From the NCBI GenBank assembly GCA_050260775.1, contig JBLNCP010000041.1, positions 1-64,000 on the forward strand: DNA of 64,000 bases. Direction: 5' to 3'. Below, one piece after another: positions 43,459 through 52,409 of the stretch. The number at the start of each line of letters is the position of its first letter. The first letter of the stretch is position 1. A program made the position numbers and the translations under genes. The notes beneath the pieces are model-generated. The model did no database searches and was not told the origin of the DNA. It saw only the letters and a program-made list of their open reading frames with translations. The stretch is from CALABS01 sp050260775. Lineage in GTDB: Bacteria; Pseudomonadota; Alphaproteobacteria; Rhodospirillales; Magnetospirillaceae.

Positions 43459-44595
43459 GTGACGGGGTCGGCCTACCTCGATTACAACGCCGGCGCGCCG
43501 GCGCGGCCCGAGGTGGTCGCCGCCATGGCCGAGGCCCTGGCGCGCGGCGGCAATCCCTCGTCGGTCCATGCCGCCGGCCGCGCGGCCCGGCGTTGCATGG
43601 AAGAGGCGCGGGCGCAGGTGGCGGCGCTGGTCGGCGCCCCGGCCTCTGGGGTGGTGTTCACCTCCGGCGGCACCGAGGCCAACCTGCTGGCGCTTCGCGG
43701 CACGGGACGCTCCCGCGTCCTGGTCTCGGCGGTCGAGCATCCGTCGGTGCGCGAAGCGGTCACCGCGGCGGAAACGATCCCGGTCGACGGCAACGGCGTG
43801 GTCGATCTCGCCGCCCTCGAGGCGATGTTGGCGGCGGACGCGCGGCCGGCGCTGGTCTCTCTGATGCTCGCCAACAACGAGACCGGGGTGATCCAGCCGG
43901 TGGCGCAAGCCGCCCGGGTCGCCCGGCGCTTCGGCGCGCTGGTTCATTGCGACGCCGCCCAGGCGGCGGGACGGCTGCCGGTGTCGCTCGCCGAGCTGGG
44001 AATCGACCTGCTGACGCTGTCGGCGCACAAGCTCGGCGGTCCGGCCGGGAACGGCGCGCTGGTGATGGCGGACCCGGACCTGCCGCTGGCGGCGGTCCAG
44101 CCCGGCGGGGGCCAGGAGCGGCGGCGGCGGGGCGGGACGGAGAATCTCGCGGGCATCGTCGGATTCGGCGTGGCGGCGAAATTGGTGGCGGATGACGCTG
44201 GCTCATCCATATTAGAGTGGACTAATTTTAGGGATGCCCTGGAGGCCGAGGCGTTGCGCCGGGTCCCCGGCGCCCAGGTGGTCGGTGCCGCCGCCCGCCG
44301 TCTCGGCAACACGTCGTGCCTGGCCTTGCCGGGGGTGGCGGCCGAGGTCCAGGTGATGGCGCTCGACCTGGGCGGCGTGATGGTCAGCGCCGGCGCCGCC
44401 TGCTCGTCGGGCAAGGTGGCGCAAAGCCACGTGCTGGCGGCCATGGGCCTGCCGGCCGAGGTGGCGGGATGCGCGGTGCGGGTCAGCCTGGGGTGGGGCA
44501 GCCGCGCCGAGGACGTTGCGAAGTTCCTGGACGCGTGGGCCGATCTGGCCCGCCGGAAGGGGTTTGAGGTGAGAATGGCGGCCGAGGCCGCGTGA
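43459..44595 (+). CDS. Cysteine desulfurase (first, NifS/IscS-like)
   Basis: The 378-residue PLP enzyme removes sulfur from cysteine. It has YLDYNAGAPARPEV, TSGGTEANLLAL, VEHPSVREAV, the PLP lysine in LSAHKLGGPAGNGAL and the catalytic Cys 315 in SAGAACSSGKV. It is clearly different from the longer IscS that follows 16 bp later. The GTG start at 43459 is supported by GCGGAGG. Two desulfurase genes in one isc operon occur in some alphaproteobacteria; this one may supply another acceptor. It is slightly shorter than IscS. Confidence 0.92.
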   Translation: MTGSAYLDYNAGAPARPEVVAAMAEALARGGNPSSVHAAGRAARRCMEEARAQVAALVGAPASGVVFTSGGTEANLLALRGTGRSRVLVSAVEHPSVREAVTAAETIPVDGNGVVDLAALEAMLAADARPALVSLMLANNETGVIQPVAQAARVARRFGALVHCDAAQAAGRLPVSLAELGIDLLTLSAHKLGGPAGNGALVMADPDLPLAAVQPGGGQERRRRGGTENLAGIVGFGVAAKLVADDAGSSILEWTNFRDALEAEALRRVPGAQVVGAAARRLGNTSCLALPGVAAEVQVMALDLGGVMVSAGAACSSGKVAQSHVLAAMGLPAEVAGCAVRVSLGWGSRAEDVAKFLDAWADLARRKGFEVRMAAEAA

Positions 44596-44611
44596 GCAAA
44601 GGGAAGACAGG

Positions 44612-45850
44612 ATGACTGCCCTCAACGGCAAGAACAGCGTCAAGCGCCCCATCTACCTGGATTACCAGGCGACGACCCCGACCGATCCGCGGGTGGTCGA
44701 GAAGATGCTGCCGTACTTCACCGAGAAATTCGGCAACCCGCACTCCCGCAACCACCTGTACGGCTGGGAGACGGAAGAGGCGGTGGAAGTGGCGCGCGAG
44801 CAGGTGGCCGCCATCATCGGCGCCGACGCCAAGGAGGTGATCTTCACCTCGGGCGCCACCGAGTCCAACAACCTGGCGCTGAAGGGAGTGGCCCACTTCT
44901 ACAAGGACAAGCGGGACCACATCGTCACCGTGGTCACCGAGCACAAATGCGTGCTCGACACCTGCCGCCACCTCGAACAGGAAGGCTTCCGCGTCACCTA
45001 TCTGCCGGTCAAGGCCGACGGCCTGATCGACCTGGGCGAACTGGAAGCCGCCATCACCGACAAGACCGCCATCGTGTCGATCATGGGCGCCAACAACGAG
45101 ATCGGCGTGGTCCAGCCGCTGGCCGAGATCGGCAAGCTGTGCCGCAAGAAGGGCGCCTTCTTCCACACCGACTGCGCGCAGGCGGTGGGCAAGATCCCGC
45201 TCGACGTCAACGCCATGAACATCGACCTGATGAGCATCTCCGGGCACAAGATCTACGGGCCCAAGGGCATCGGCGCCCTTTACGTGCGCCGCCGCCCGCG
45301 CGTGCGCCTGGTGCCGCTGATCAACGGCGGCGGCCAGGAGCGCGGCATGCGCTCGGGCACCCTGCCGACCCCGCTGTGCGTCGGCCTGGGCGAGGCCTGC
45401 GCCATCGCCGGCAAGGAGATGGCGGCCGAGGCCGAGCGGCTGCGCGGCCTGCGTGACCGGCTGCTCGACGGCCTCAAGGCCCGCCTGCCCGAGATCTACG
45501 TCAACGGCGACATGGAGCACCGCATCCCCGGCAACATCAACATCTCCTTCGCCTTCGTCGAGGGCGAGGGCCTGATGATGGGGGTGAAGGACCTGGCGGT
45601 GTCGTCGGGTTCGGCCTGCACCTCGGCCTCGCTGGAACCCTCCTACGTGCTGCGGGCGCTGGGCCTCGACGCCGAGATGGCCCATACCAGCCTGCGCTTC
45701 GGCCTGGGGCGGTTCACCACCGAGGCGGACATCGACTACGCCATCAACCACGTGACCGAGGCGGTGGAGCATTTGCGCGCCATGAGCCCGCTGTGGGAAA
45801 TGCACCAGGATGGGATCGACATCAAATCGATCCAGTGGGCCGAGCACTGA
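44612..45850 (+). CDS. iscS: Cysteine desulfurase IscS
   Basis: IscS provides sulfur for Fe-S clusters on IscU and for tRNA thiolation. The 412-residue protein has IYLDYQATTPTDPRV, SGATESNNLALKG, TEHKCVLDTCRHLE, SISGHKIYGPKGIGAL with the PLP lysine, and the mobile-loop Cys 336 in SSGSACTSASLEPSYVLRA. The C-terminal WEMHQDGID...WAEH tail is typical of the isc type and docks IscU. It lies between the first desulfurase and iscU. Confidence 0.97.
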   Translation: MTALNGKNSVKRPIYLDYQATTPTDPRVVEKMLPYFTEKFGNPHSRNHLYGWETEEAVEVAREQVAAIIGADAKEVIFTSGATESNNLALKGVAHFYKDKRDHIVTVVTEHKCVLDTCRHLEQEGFRVTYLPVKADGLIDLGELEAAITDKTAIVSIMGANNEIGVVQPLAEIGKLCRKKGAFFHTDCAQAVGKIPLDVNAMNIDLMSISGHKIYGPKGIGALYVRRRPRVRLVPLINGGGQERGMRSGTLPTPLCVGLGEACAIAGKEMAAEAERLRGLRDRLLDGLKARLPEIYVNGDMEHRIPGNINISFAFVEGEGLMMGVKDLAVSSGSACTSASLEPSYVLRALGLDAEMAHTSLRFGLGRFTTEADIDYAINHVTEAVEHLRAMSPLWEMHQDGIDIKSIQWAEH

Positions 45851-45914
45851 GCGGCCGCATCACCAGATTCTATTTCAGGTCCGGCGTCGGCGCCGGGAAG
45901 GGTTGGAGGAACAC

Positions 45915-46298
45915 ATGGCTTACAGCGACAAGGTCGTCGAGCACTACGAGAACCCCCGCAATGTCGGGACGTTCGGCAAGGAAGAGAAGGGCGTCGGCAC
46001 CGGCCTGGTCGGGGCGCCCGCCTGCGGCGACGTCATGAAGCTGCAGATCAAGGTGAGCCCCGAGGGCATCATCGAGGACGCCAAGTTCAAGACCTTCGGC
46101 TGCGGCTCGGCGATCGCGTCGTCGTCGCTGGTGACCGAGTGGGTCAAGGGCAAGACCCTCGACGAGGCCGCGGCCATCAAGAACACCGACATCGCCCAGG
46201 AACTGGCGCTGCCGCCGGTCAAGATCCACTGTTCGGTCCTGGCCGAGGATGCTATCAAGGCCGCCATCGCCGATTACAAGAAGAAGTCGGAAGACTAA
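45915..46298 (+). CDS. iscU: Fe-S cluster scaffold IscU
   Basis: The 127-residue scaffold has the three cluster ligands Cys 37 (GAPACGDVMKLQIKV), Cys 63 (TFGCGSAIASSS) and Cys 106 (KIHCSVLAEDA). The chaperone-recognition motif LPPVK is present before the last Cys. It receives sulfur from IscS and passes clusters on through HscA/HscB. GGAGG lies upstream of the ATG at 45915. Confidence 0.97.
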   Translation: MAYSDKVVEHYENPRNVGTFGKEEKGVGTGLVGAPACGDVMKLQIKVSPEGIIEDAKFKTFGCGSAIASSSLVTEWVKGKTLDEAAAIKNTDIAQELALPPVKIHCSVLAEDAIKAAIADYKKKSED

Positions 46299-46311
46299 GA
46301 GAGGGTCCGAG

Positions 46312-46650
46312 ATGGAACGCAAGGCGCCCCTGATGATCACCGACGCCGCCGCCGAGCGCGTCAAGGCTCTCCTGGCCAGCCGCGGCAAGCCCGCGGCCGG
46401 CGTGCGCATCGGCGTGCGCGCCAAGGGCTGTTCGGGACTGTCCTACACCCTTGAGTTCGCCGACGAGAAGACTCCCTTCGACGAAGTGGTCGAGGACAAG
46501 GGCGTCACCGTGCTGATCGACCCCAAGGCGACCATGTTCATCCTGGGCACCGAGATGGACTACGTCGAGGAGAAGATGCAGTCGGGCTTCGTGTTCCGGA
46601 ACCCGAATGAGAAGGGCCGCTGCGGTTGCGGCGAATCCTTCCACGTCTGA
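46312..46650 (+). CDS. iscA: A-type Fe-S carrier IscA
   Basis: The 112-residue protein is an A-type carrier, with ligands Cys 40 (RAKGCSGLSY) and Cys 104/Cys 106 (GRCGCGESF). It helps transfer or mature [4Fe-4S] clusters. It lies 13 bp after iscU. Confidence 0.95.
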   Translation: MERKAPLMITDAAAERVKALLASRGKPAAGVRIGVRAKGCSGLSYTLEFADEKTPFDEVVEDKGVTVLIDPKATMFILGTEMDYVEEKMQSGFVFRNPNEKGRCGCGESFHV

Positions 46651-46689
46651 TGCCGTTGCTGTTGATCCGATGCCAACACTCTTGATCCC

Positions 46690-47316
46690 ATGAACGCGTC
46701 CGCGATCCAGACCGTGTTGCCGTGCTGGTCCTGCAAGGGGCCGGTGGCGGCGCGCGCGCTGTTCTGTTCGGTGTGCGGCGCGGTGCAGGGGCCGGGCGCG
46801 ATCGATCATTTCACCCGCCTCGGCCTCAAGCCGACCTTTGACGTCGACCTCGACCAGCTGCAGAGCCAGTATTTCGGCTTCCAGCGGCGGCTGCACCCCG
46901 ACCGCTTCGCGGCGAAATCGCCGAAGGAGCGCGCGTTGTCGCAGCAGCAGGCCACCGCGCTCAACGAGGCCTACGAAACGCTGAAGGATCCGCTCAAGCG
47001 CGCCGCCTACCTTCTCGGCCAGCTCGGCCGCGAGGTCGACCTCACCGCCTGCGGCACCATTTCCGATCCGGAACTCCTGATGGAGCAGATGGAAAAGCGC
47101 GAGGCCATCGCCGAAGCGGACACCCTGGGCGAGATCACCAGGCTGTCGGCCCAGGCCGACGCCGACGTGCTCGCCGATGTCTGCCACGTCTCCGCCGCCT
47201 TCAATTCCGGCGATCTGGACGAGGCGTCGCGTCTGACCATCCGCCTGAAATACTTGACCAAACTCGCCGAGGAGGCCCGCGCCAAGAAGGCGCGCGTGGC
47301 GCGGGCGGGAAAATAG
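46690..47316 (+). CDS. hscB: Co-chaperone HscB with N-terminal zinc-ribbon
   Basis: HscB is the J-protein that brings IscU to HscA. The 208-residue protein has a J-domain with the HPD motif at residues 69-71 and a C-terminal IscU-binding helical domain. It also has an N-terminal zinc-ribbon with paired cysteines CWSC (12, 15) and CSVC (26, 29). E. coli HscB lacks this ribbon, whereas mitochondrial HSC20 of animals has a similar one. It precedes hscA in the usual order. Confidence 0.93.
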   Translation: MNASAIQTVLPCWSCKGPVAARALFCSVCGAVQGPGAIDHFTRLGLKPTFDVDLDQLQSQYFGFQRRLHPDRFAAKSPKERALSQQQATALNEAYETLKDPLKRAAYLLGQLGREVDLTACGTISDPELLMEQMEKREAIAEADTLGEITRLSAQADADVLADVCHVSAAFNSGDLDEASRLTIRLKYLTKLAEEARAKKARVARAGK

Positions 47317-47383
47317 GCCGTCTTCGACCTGAACGAATTCCCCGGCGGTGCCCGGCGTTGCGGGGGAAGTGAAAGGGGTACCC

Positions 47384-49294
47384 ATGTCCGACCTGATCCT
47401 GCTGCAGATTCACGAGCCGGGGGAAACGCCGGCCCCGCATGAGTCCGAGCGCGGGCTTGCCGTAGGGATCGACCTGGGAACCACCAATTCGGTGGTGGCC
47501 GTGGCCCGCGACACCAAGGCCGAGGTGCTGCGTGGTGCCGACGGCCACGCCCTGATCCCGTCGGTGGTGCATTACGGCGAGGACGGCTCGGTCACGGTCG
47601 GGAGCAAGGCGCGCGAGCTGATCCTGGAAAGCCCCGACCAGGTGGTGAGCTCGATCAAGCGGCTGATGGGCCGCGGCCTCGAGGACGTCAAAACGGTGGC
47701 GGGCACGCTGCCCTACCAGGTCGAGGTCGCCCCCGAGGGCGGCATGGTCCGCCTGAACGTCGCCGGCAAGGTGATGACCCCGGTCGAGATCTCGGCCGAC
47801 ATCCTGCGCGCCGTGAAGGCCCGCGCCGAAGAGGCGCAGGGCAAGCCGGTCGACCGCGCCGTGGTCACGGTTCCCGCCTATTTCGACGATGCCGCGCGCA
47901 CCGCCACCAAGGACGCCGCCCGCCTGGCCGGGCTGGAGGTGCTGCGCCTGGTCAACGAGCCGACGGCGGCGGCGCTGGCCTATGGCCTCGACAACGCGGC
48001 CGAGGGCCTTTACGCGGTCTACGACCTGGGCGGCGGCACCTTCGACATCTCGATCCTGCGCATGGAAAAGGGCGTGTTCCAGGTCAAGGCCACCGGCGGC
48101 GACGCCGCCCTGGGCGGCGACGACGTCGACCATGCCATCGCCGAGCATTTCCTGGGCGAGCGCACCGCCGGCCTGGGCGAGGCCACCATCACGGCCGGCG
48201 AGGCCAAGCAGGCGCTGATGACCGCCCGCCTTGCCAAGGAATGCCTGACCGACCGCATGGGCGGCGAATGGCTGATGGAGGTGGACGGCAAGCCCTCGCG
48301 CCACTTCCTCGACCGCGAGACCCTGGAGCGGCTGGCCTCGCCCTTCGTCGAGCGCACTGTCGAGATCTGCCGCTCGGTGTGCGACGACGCCGGCATCGAC
48401 GTCTCCGAGATCCACGGCGTGGTGCTGGTGGGCGGCTCGACCCGCATGCCGCTGGTGCGCCGCCGCGTCGCCGAATTCTTCGGCACCCAGCCGCTGGCCG
48501 ACATCAATCCCGACGAGGTGGTCGCGGTCGGCGCCGCCCTGCAGGCCGAGGCCCTGACGGTGGGGTCCGACACGCTGCTGCTCGACGTCACGCCGCTGTC
48601 GCTCGGTATCGAGACCATGGGCGGCATCGTCGAGAAGGTCATCCCGCGCAACACCCCGATCCCGGTGGCCATGGCGCAGGAATTCACCACCTACCAGGAC
48701 GGCCAGTCGGCCATGTCCATCCACGTCGTCCAGGGCGAGCGCGAGATGGTCGACCAGTGCCGGTCGCTGGCGCGCTTCGTCCTCAAGGGCATCCCGCCGA
48801 TGACCGCGGGCGCCGCCCGCATCCGCGTCACCTTCCAGGTGGACGCCGACGGCCTGCTGACCGTCTCGGCCGAGGAGACCACCACCGGGGTGGAACAGCA
48901 CGTGGCGGTCAAGCCGTCCTACGGCCTCAGCGAAGACGAGATGGCCAACATGCTGCGCGACGCCCTGGAGCACGGCCGCGAGGACATGGCCCAGCGCCTG
49001 CTGGCCGAGTCGGTCGTCGAGGCGCGGCGTTCCGTGCTTGCCGTCCAGTCTGCGCTGAAAGTCGACGCGGACCTCTTGTCGGATGCCGAGCGACAGGCTA
49101 TCGATGCGGCAATCGGCGACGTCGACCAGGCGAGCCGCGGGACCGACCGCGATGCGGTGAACGCCGCGGTCGAGCGTCTGGAGGCCGCCACCAAGTCCTT
49201 CGCCGAACGGCGGATGGACCGCGGTATCCGGCAGGCGCTGGCCGGTGTGAGCGTCGATCGTCTCGACGACGCTCTCGGGGGCGACGAAGAATAG
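47384..49294 (+). CDS. hscA: Fe-S assembly chaperone HscA (Hsp70 family)
   Basis: HscA uses ATP to drive cluster release from IscU. The 636-residue protein has the Hsp70 ATPase domain (VGIDLGTTNSVVAV, TVPAYFDDAARTATKDAA, YDLGGGTFDISIL, LVGGSTRMPLVR) and a substrate domain starting near DVTPLSLGIETMGG. The length and the short C-terminus fit HscA, not DnaK. The ATG at 47384 has GAAAGGGG upstream; an earlier start is possible. Confidence 0.97.
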   Translation: MSDLILLQIHEPGETPAPHESERGLAVGIDLGTTNSVVAVARDTKAEVLRGADGHALIPSVVHYGEDGSVTVGSKARELILESPDQVVSSIKRLMGRGLEDVKTVAGTLPYQVEVAPEGGMVRLNVAGKVMTPVEISADILRAVKARAEEAQGKPVDRAVVTVPAYFDDAARTATKDAARLAGLEVLRLVNEPTAAALAYGLDNAAEGLYAVYDLGGGTFDISILRMEKGVFQVKATGGDAALGGDDVDHAIAEHFLGERTAGLGEATITAGEAKQALMTARLAKECLTDRMGGEWLMEVDGKPSRHFLDRETLERLASPFVERTVEICRSVCDDAGIDVSEIHGVVLVGGSTRMPLVRRRVAEFFGTQPLADINPDEVVAVGAALQAEALTVGSDTLLLDVTPLSLGIETMGGIVEKVIPRNTPIPVAMAQEFTTYQDGQSAMSIHVVQGEREMVDQCRSLARFVLKGIPPMTAGAARIRVTFQVDADGLLTVSAEETTTGVEQHVAVKPSYGLSEDEMANMLRDALEHGREDMAQRLLAESVVEARRSVLAVQSALKVDADLLSDAERQAIDAAIGDVDQASRGTDRDAVNAAVERLEAATKSFAERRMDRGIRQALAGVSVDRLDDALGGDEE

Positions 49295-49379
49295 TCGGTT
49301 GTTTTGGTGAAGACGCCCTGGGCGCGGCGGGAAGGGAAAAGCCGCGCACGGGGACCAAAGGGATAAGGAAGGCTGCTCA

Positions 49380-49718
49380 ATGCCCAAGATGACGTTCATT
49401 GCACCGGACGGGACCCGCAAGGAAGTCGAGGCTCCCGAGGGGCTCTCGGTGCTTGAAATCGCCCATCGCAACAAGATCGAGCTGGAAGGCGCCTGCGAAG
49501 GCTCGCTGGCCTGCTCCACCTGCCATGTGGTTGTCGCCGACGAATGGTTCGACAAGCTGTCGGCCGCCTCCGAGGACGAGGAGGACATGCTCGACCTCGC
49601 CTTCGGCCTGACCGGCACCTCGCGCCTGGGCTGCCAGATCATCATGAAGAAGGACCTCGACGGTCTGGTGGTCAGCCTGCCGGCCGCCACCCGCAACATG
49701 ATGGTCGACAAGAAGTAG
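49380..49718 (+). CDS. fdx: [2Fe-2S] ferredoxin, isc type
   Basis: The 112-residue adrenodoxin-like ferredoxin supplies electrons for Fe-S cluster assembly. Ligands are Cys 39, Cys 45 and Cys 48 in ACEGSLACSTCHVV and Cys 85 in RLGCQI. It lies between hscA and iscX in the standard order. Confidence 0.96.
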   Translation: MPKMTFIAPDGTRKEVEAPEGLSVLEIAHRNKIELEGACEGSLACSTCHVVVADEWFDKLSAASEDEEDMLDLAFGLTGTSRLGCQIIMKKDLDGLVVSLPAATRNMMVDKK

Positions 49719-49731
49719 CTTCAGCCGCAGG

Positions 49732-49800
49732 AGATCCTTCGGTCGCGACGCTCCCTCAGGATGACGGGTTGACTGTCATCCTGAGCACAGCGAAGGATCT
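49732..49800. repeat. Inverted repeat with CTCAGGATGAC core, copy 2, between fdx and iscX
   Basis: The arms AGATCCTTCG (49732-49741) and CGAAGGATCT (49791-49800) enclose inner arms CTCAGGATGAC (49755-49765) and GTCATCCTGAG (49775-49785). The inner core is identical to the repeat at 41158-41187. The element lies within the isc operon, 22 bp before iscX. Confidence 0.8.
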
Positions 49801-49822
49801 GGGGGAGTTCGGAGCGAAGATC

Positions 49823-50017
49823 ATGAAATGGACCGATGTTCTCGACATCGCCATCGCGCTCGAAGAGGCGCATCCCGACGCCGACAACGTCAACCTTCGC
49901 TTCACCGACCTGCACCGCTGGGTCTGCGAACTGCCCGATTTTTCCGATGATCCGGCCAAGTCCAACGAGAAGATCCTGGAGGCCATCCAGATGGCCTGGA
50001 TCGACGAACGGGACTAG
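49823..50017 (+). CDS. iscX: Fe-S assembly protein IscX
   Basis: The 64-residue acidic protein is IscX (MKWTDVLDIAIALEEAHPDA, FTDLHRWVCELPDF, AWIDERD). It binds IscS and iron and modulates cluster assembly. The start has GGAGCGAAG upstream. It is the last isc gene and is separated from fdx by an inverted repeat element. Confidence 0.95.
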   Translation: MKWTDVLDIAIALEEAHPDADNVNLRFTDLHRWVCELPDFSDDPAKSNEKILEAIQMAWIDERD

Positions 50018-50089
50018 ACGGTTCCGCTCTCTGGGAGAGCGGGGAACTCCGCTCTGGACTTTGCCGCGACCTCCCGCCTATATCCGCAC

Positions 50090-51160
50090 ATGAGTTCCAA
50101 GGGTCGCATCGTCGTCGCCATGTCGGGCGGAGTGGATTCCTCCGCCACCGCCGCTCTGTTGCTGGAGCAGGGCTGGGACGTGGTGGGAATCACCCTCCAG
50201 CTCTATGACCACGGCGCCGCCACCTGCCGGTCCAACACCTGCTGCGCCGGCAAGGACATCCACGATGCGCGCGCCGTCGCCGACACGCTCGGCATCCCCC
50301 ATTACGTCCTCGACATGGAGCAGGCCTTCCGCGCCTCGGTGATCGAGCAGTTCGCCGATACCTACGTGCGGGGCGAGACGCCCATCCCCTGCATCCTGTG
50401 CAACCAGACGGTCAAGTTCCGCGATCTGCTCCAGGTCGCCCGCGATCTCGGTGCCGACGCGCTGGCCACCGGCCATTACATCCGGCGCGAGGACGGGCCC
50501 GTGATGCTGCGCGGTGTCGATCCGGCCCGCGACCAGAGCTATTTCCTGTTCGCCACCACCCGCGAACAGCTCGACTTCCTTCGCTTTCCGCTCGGCGGCA
50601 TGATGTCCAAGGACGAGACGCGCGCCATCGCCGCCCGCCATCGCCTGCCGGTCGCCAGCAAACGGGACAGTCAGGACATCTGCTTCGTTCCCGATGGGGA
50701 TTACGCCAGCCTGGTCGCCCGGCTGCGGCCGGATGCCGCGCTGCCCGGCGACATCGTCGACCGCGACGGCAAGGTCCTGGGACGCCACCAAGGCCTCATC
50801 CACTACACCATCGGCCAGCGCAAGGGCCTGGGGCTCGGGGGCGGGCCGCCGCTGTTCGTGGTGCGCCTCGATGCCGAGGCGCGGCGCGTTGTCGTCGGCC
50901 CCCGCGAGGCGCTGGGGCGTACCGCCATCCGCCTGCACGGGGTCAACTGGCTGGGGGACGACGGCGTCGGCGAGATGCGGGTGCAGGTCAAGGTCCGCTC
51001 GACCCGTCCGCCCAAGCCCGCCACCGTGAGCCTGCTGGACGGCGCCGCCGCCGCGGTGGTGCTGGATGAGCCGGAGGAGGGGGTGGCGCCGGGACAGGCG
51101 TGCGTCCTCTACGACGGCGAGCGCGTCCTTGGCGGCGGTTGGATCTCTGGCGGAAATTAG
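50090..51160 (+). CDS. mnmA: tRNA-specific 2-thiouridylase MnmA
   Basis: MnmA puts sulfur on U34 of tRNA for Glu, Gln and Lys. The 356-residue protein has the ATP PP-loop VVAMSGGVDSSATAALL, the first catalytic Cys in PIPCILCNQTVKF (Cys 104) and the second in SQDICFVPDG (Cys 198). A CRSNTCC cluster near residues 46-52 is an extra feature common in alphaproteobacterial forms. It follows the isc genes, whose IscS supplies its sulfur. Confidence 0.96.
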   Translation: MSSKGRIVVAMSGGVDSSATAALLLEQGWDVVGITLQLYDHGAATCRSNTCCAGKDIHDARAVADTLGIPHYVLDMEQAFRASVIEQFADTYVRGETPIPCILCNQTVKFRDLLQVARDLGADALATGHYIRREDGPVMLRGVDPARDQSYFLFATTREQLDFLRFPLGGMMSKDETRAIAARHRLPVASKRDSQDICFVPDGDYASLVARLRPDAALPGDIVDRDGKVLGRHQGLIHYTIGQRKGLGLGGGPPLFVVRLDAEARRVVVGPREALGRTAIRLHGVNWLGDDGVGEMRVQVKVRSTRPPKPATVSLLDGAAAAVVLDEPEEGVAPGQACVLYDGERVLGGGWISGGN

Positions 51161-51220
51161 TTCCGGCCTCCTATACTTTTGGGCTAAGATAATACTGTCT
51201 TTAGTAGGACAGGATCGCCC

Positions 51221-52405
51221 ATGGCCGGACTGCCCAAGGCCCTTGCGCTTTGTCTAGTGTTTGTCGGGGTCTGGTTCCCGGCGGCTGCAGAACAACAGGC
51301 CAAACCGATCGTGCTGGGCATCGACGCAGAGTTCGGCCTCAAGAACAGCACCTCGGCCCAATCCATCGAACGCGGCGTCCGCACGGCCGTCGAAGAGATC
51401 AACCAGGCCGGCGGCGTCCTGGGGCGGCCCCTGGCCGTAGCCATCAAGGACAACCGGTCCCTGCCGGCGCGCGGCATCGACAACATCAAGGATTTCGCCG
51501 CCGACCCCGACGTGGTGGCGGTGTTCGGCGGCCGCTTCAGCCCGGTGGTGTTCGAGGAAGCCCCGGTGGCACAGCAGACCGGCATGATCCTGCTCGATCC
51601 CTGGGCCTCGGCCGACGGCATCATCGACGACACGCTCAAGCCCAACTGGGTGTTCCGCCTGTCGTTGCGCGATGAATACGCCATGCCGACGATGATGTCG
51701 TACGCCCGCGACCGCGGGCTCCGGCGCGTCGGCCTGCTCCTCGCCAACACGGCCTGGGGGCGCAGCAACCTGGCTTCCGCCGAGCGCCACCTGGCCGGAT
51801 CCCCGGACATGGCGATCGTCGGCAGGGCCTGGTTCAACTGGGGTGAGCAAAGCCTGCTGCCCCAATATCGCCAGCTGCTGGCGGCCGGCGCCCAGGCGGT
51901 TGTCTTCGTCACCAATGACGTGGAGGGCGCCCTGCTGATACGGGAAATCGCTGGGTTGCCCCCGGACGAGCGGCGGCCGGTCATCTTCCATTGGGGCATC
52001 ACCGGCGGCACCTTCGTGGAGCAGGCCGGCGACGCCCTTCGCACGGTCGATCACGCGGTGGTCCAGACCTTCAGTTTCCTTTCCGCCCGGCCGGACCGGG
52101 TCAAGAAGGTGTTGGCGACGACCTCGCGGCTGTTCGGGTTGTCGACGGCCGAGCAGGTGGAGGCGCCGGTCGGCTTTGCCCATGCCTACGACCTCACGCA
52201 CATTCTCGCCAAGGCCATCGCGCTGGCCGGCACGGCGGAGCGCGGCGCCGTCCGGGATGCGCTGGAACGGGTGACCAACCACGACGGGCTGGTGCGCACC
52301 TATGCCCGTCCCTTCGCGCCGGGTCATCACGAGGCGCTGCCACGCGAGCAGGTGTTCATGGCGCGGTATCGCTCGGACGGCGTCCTGGCGCCGGTCGGAC
52401 GCTGA
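51221..52405 (+). CDS. Periplasmic binding protein, branched-chain amino acid type
   Basis: The 394-residue protein has a signal peptide (to about residue 23, PAAAE) and a type I periplasmic-binding fold of the LivJ group (IVLGIDAEFGLKN, AQSIERGVRTAVEEINQAGGVLGRPL, VVAVFGGRFSPVV). It should bind a small ligand. No ABC permease or ATPase gene is near. Instead a sensor histidine kinase follows 4 bp later, so the protein may serve as the ligand sensor of that kinase. The start has AGGACAGGAT upstream. Confidence 0.87.
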   Translation: MAGLPKALALCLVFVGVWFPAAAEQQAKPIVLGIDAEFGLKNSTSAQSIERGVRTAVEEINQAGGVLGRPLAVAIKDNRSLPARGIDNIKDFAADPDVVAVFGGRFSPVVFEEAPVAQQTGMILLDPWASADGIIDDTLKPNWVFRLSLRDEYAMPTMMSYARDRGLRRVGLLLANTAWGRSNLASAERHLAGSPDMAIVGRAWFNWGEQSLLPQYRQLLAAGAQAVVFVTNDVEGALLIREIAGLPPDERRPVIFHWGITGGTFVEQAGDALRTVDHAVVQTFSFLSARPDRVKKVLATTSRLFGLSTAEQVEAPVGFAHAYDLTHILAKAIALAGTAERGAVRDALERVTNHDGLVRTYARPFAPGHHEALPREQVFMARYRSDGVLAPVGR

Positions 52406-52409
52406 TCCC

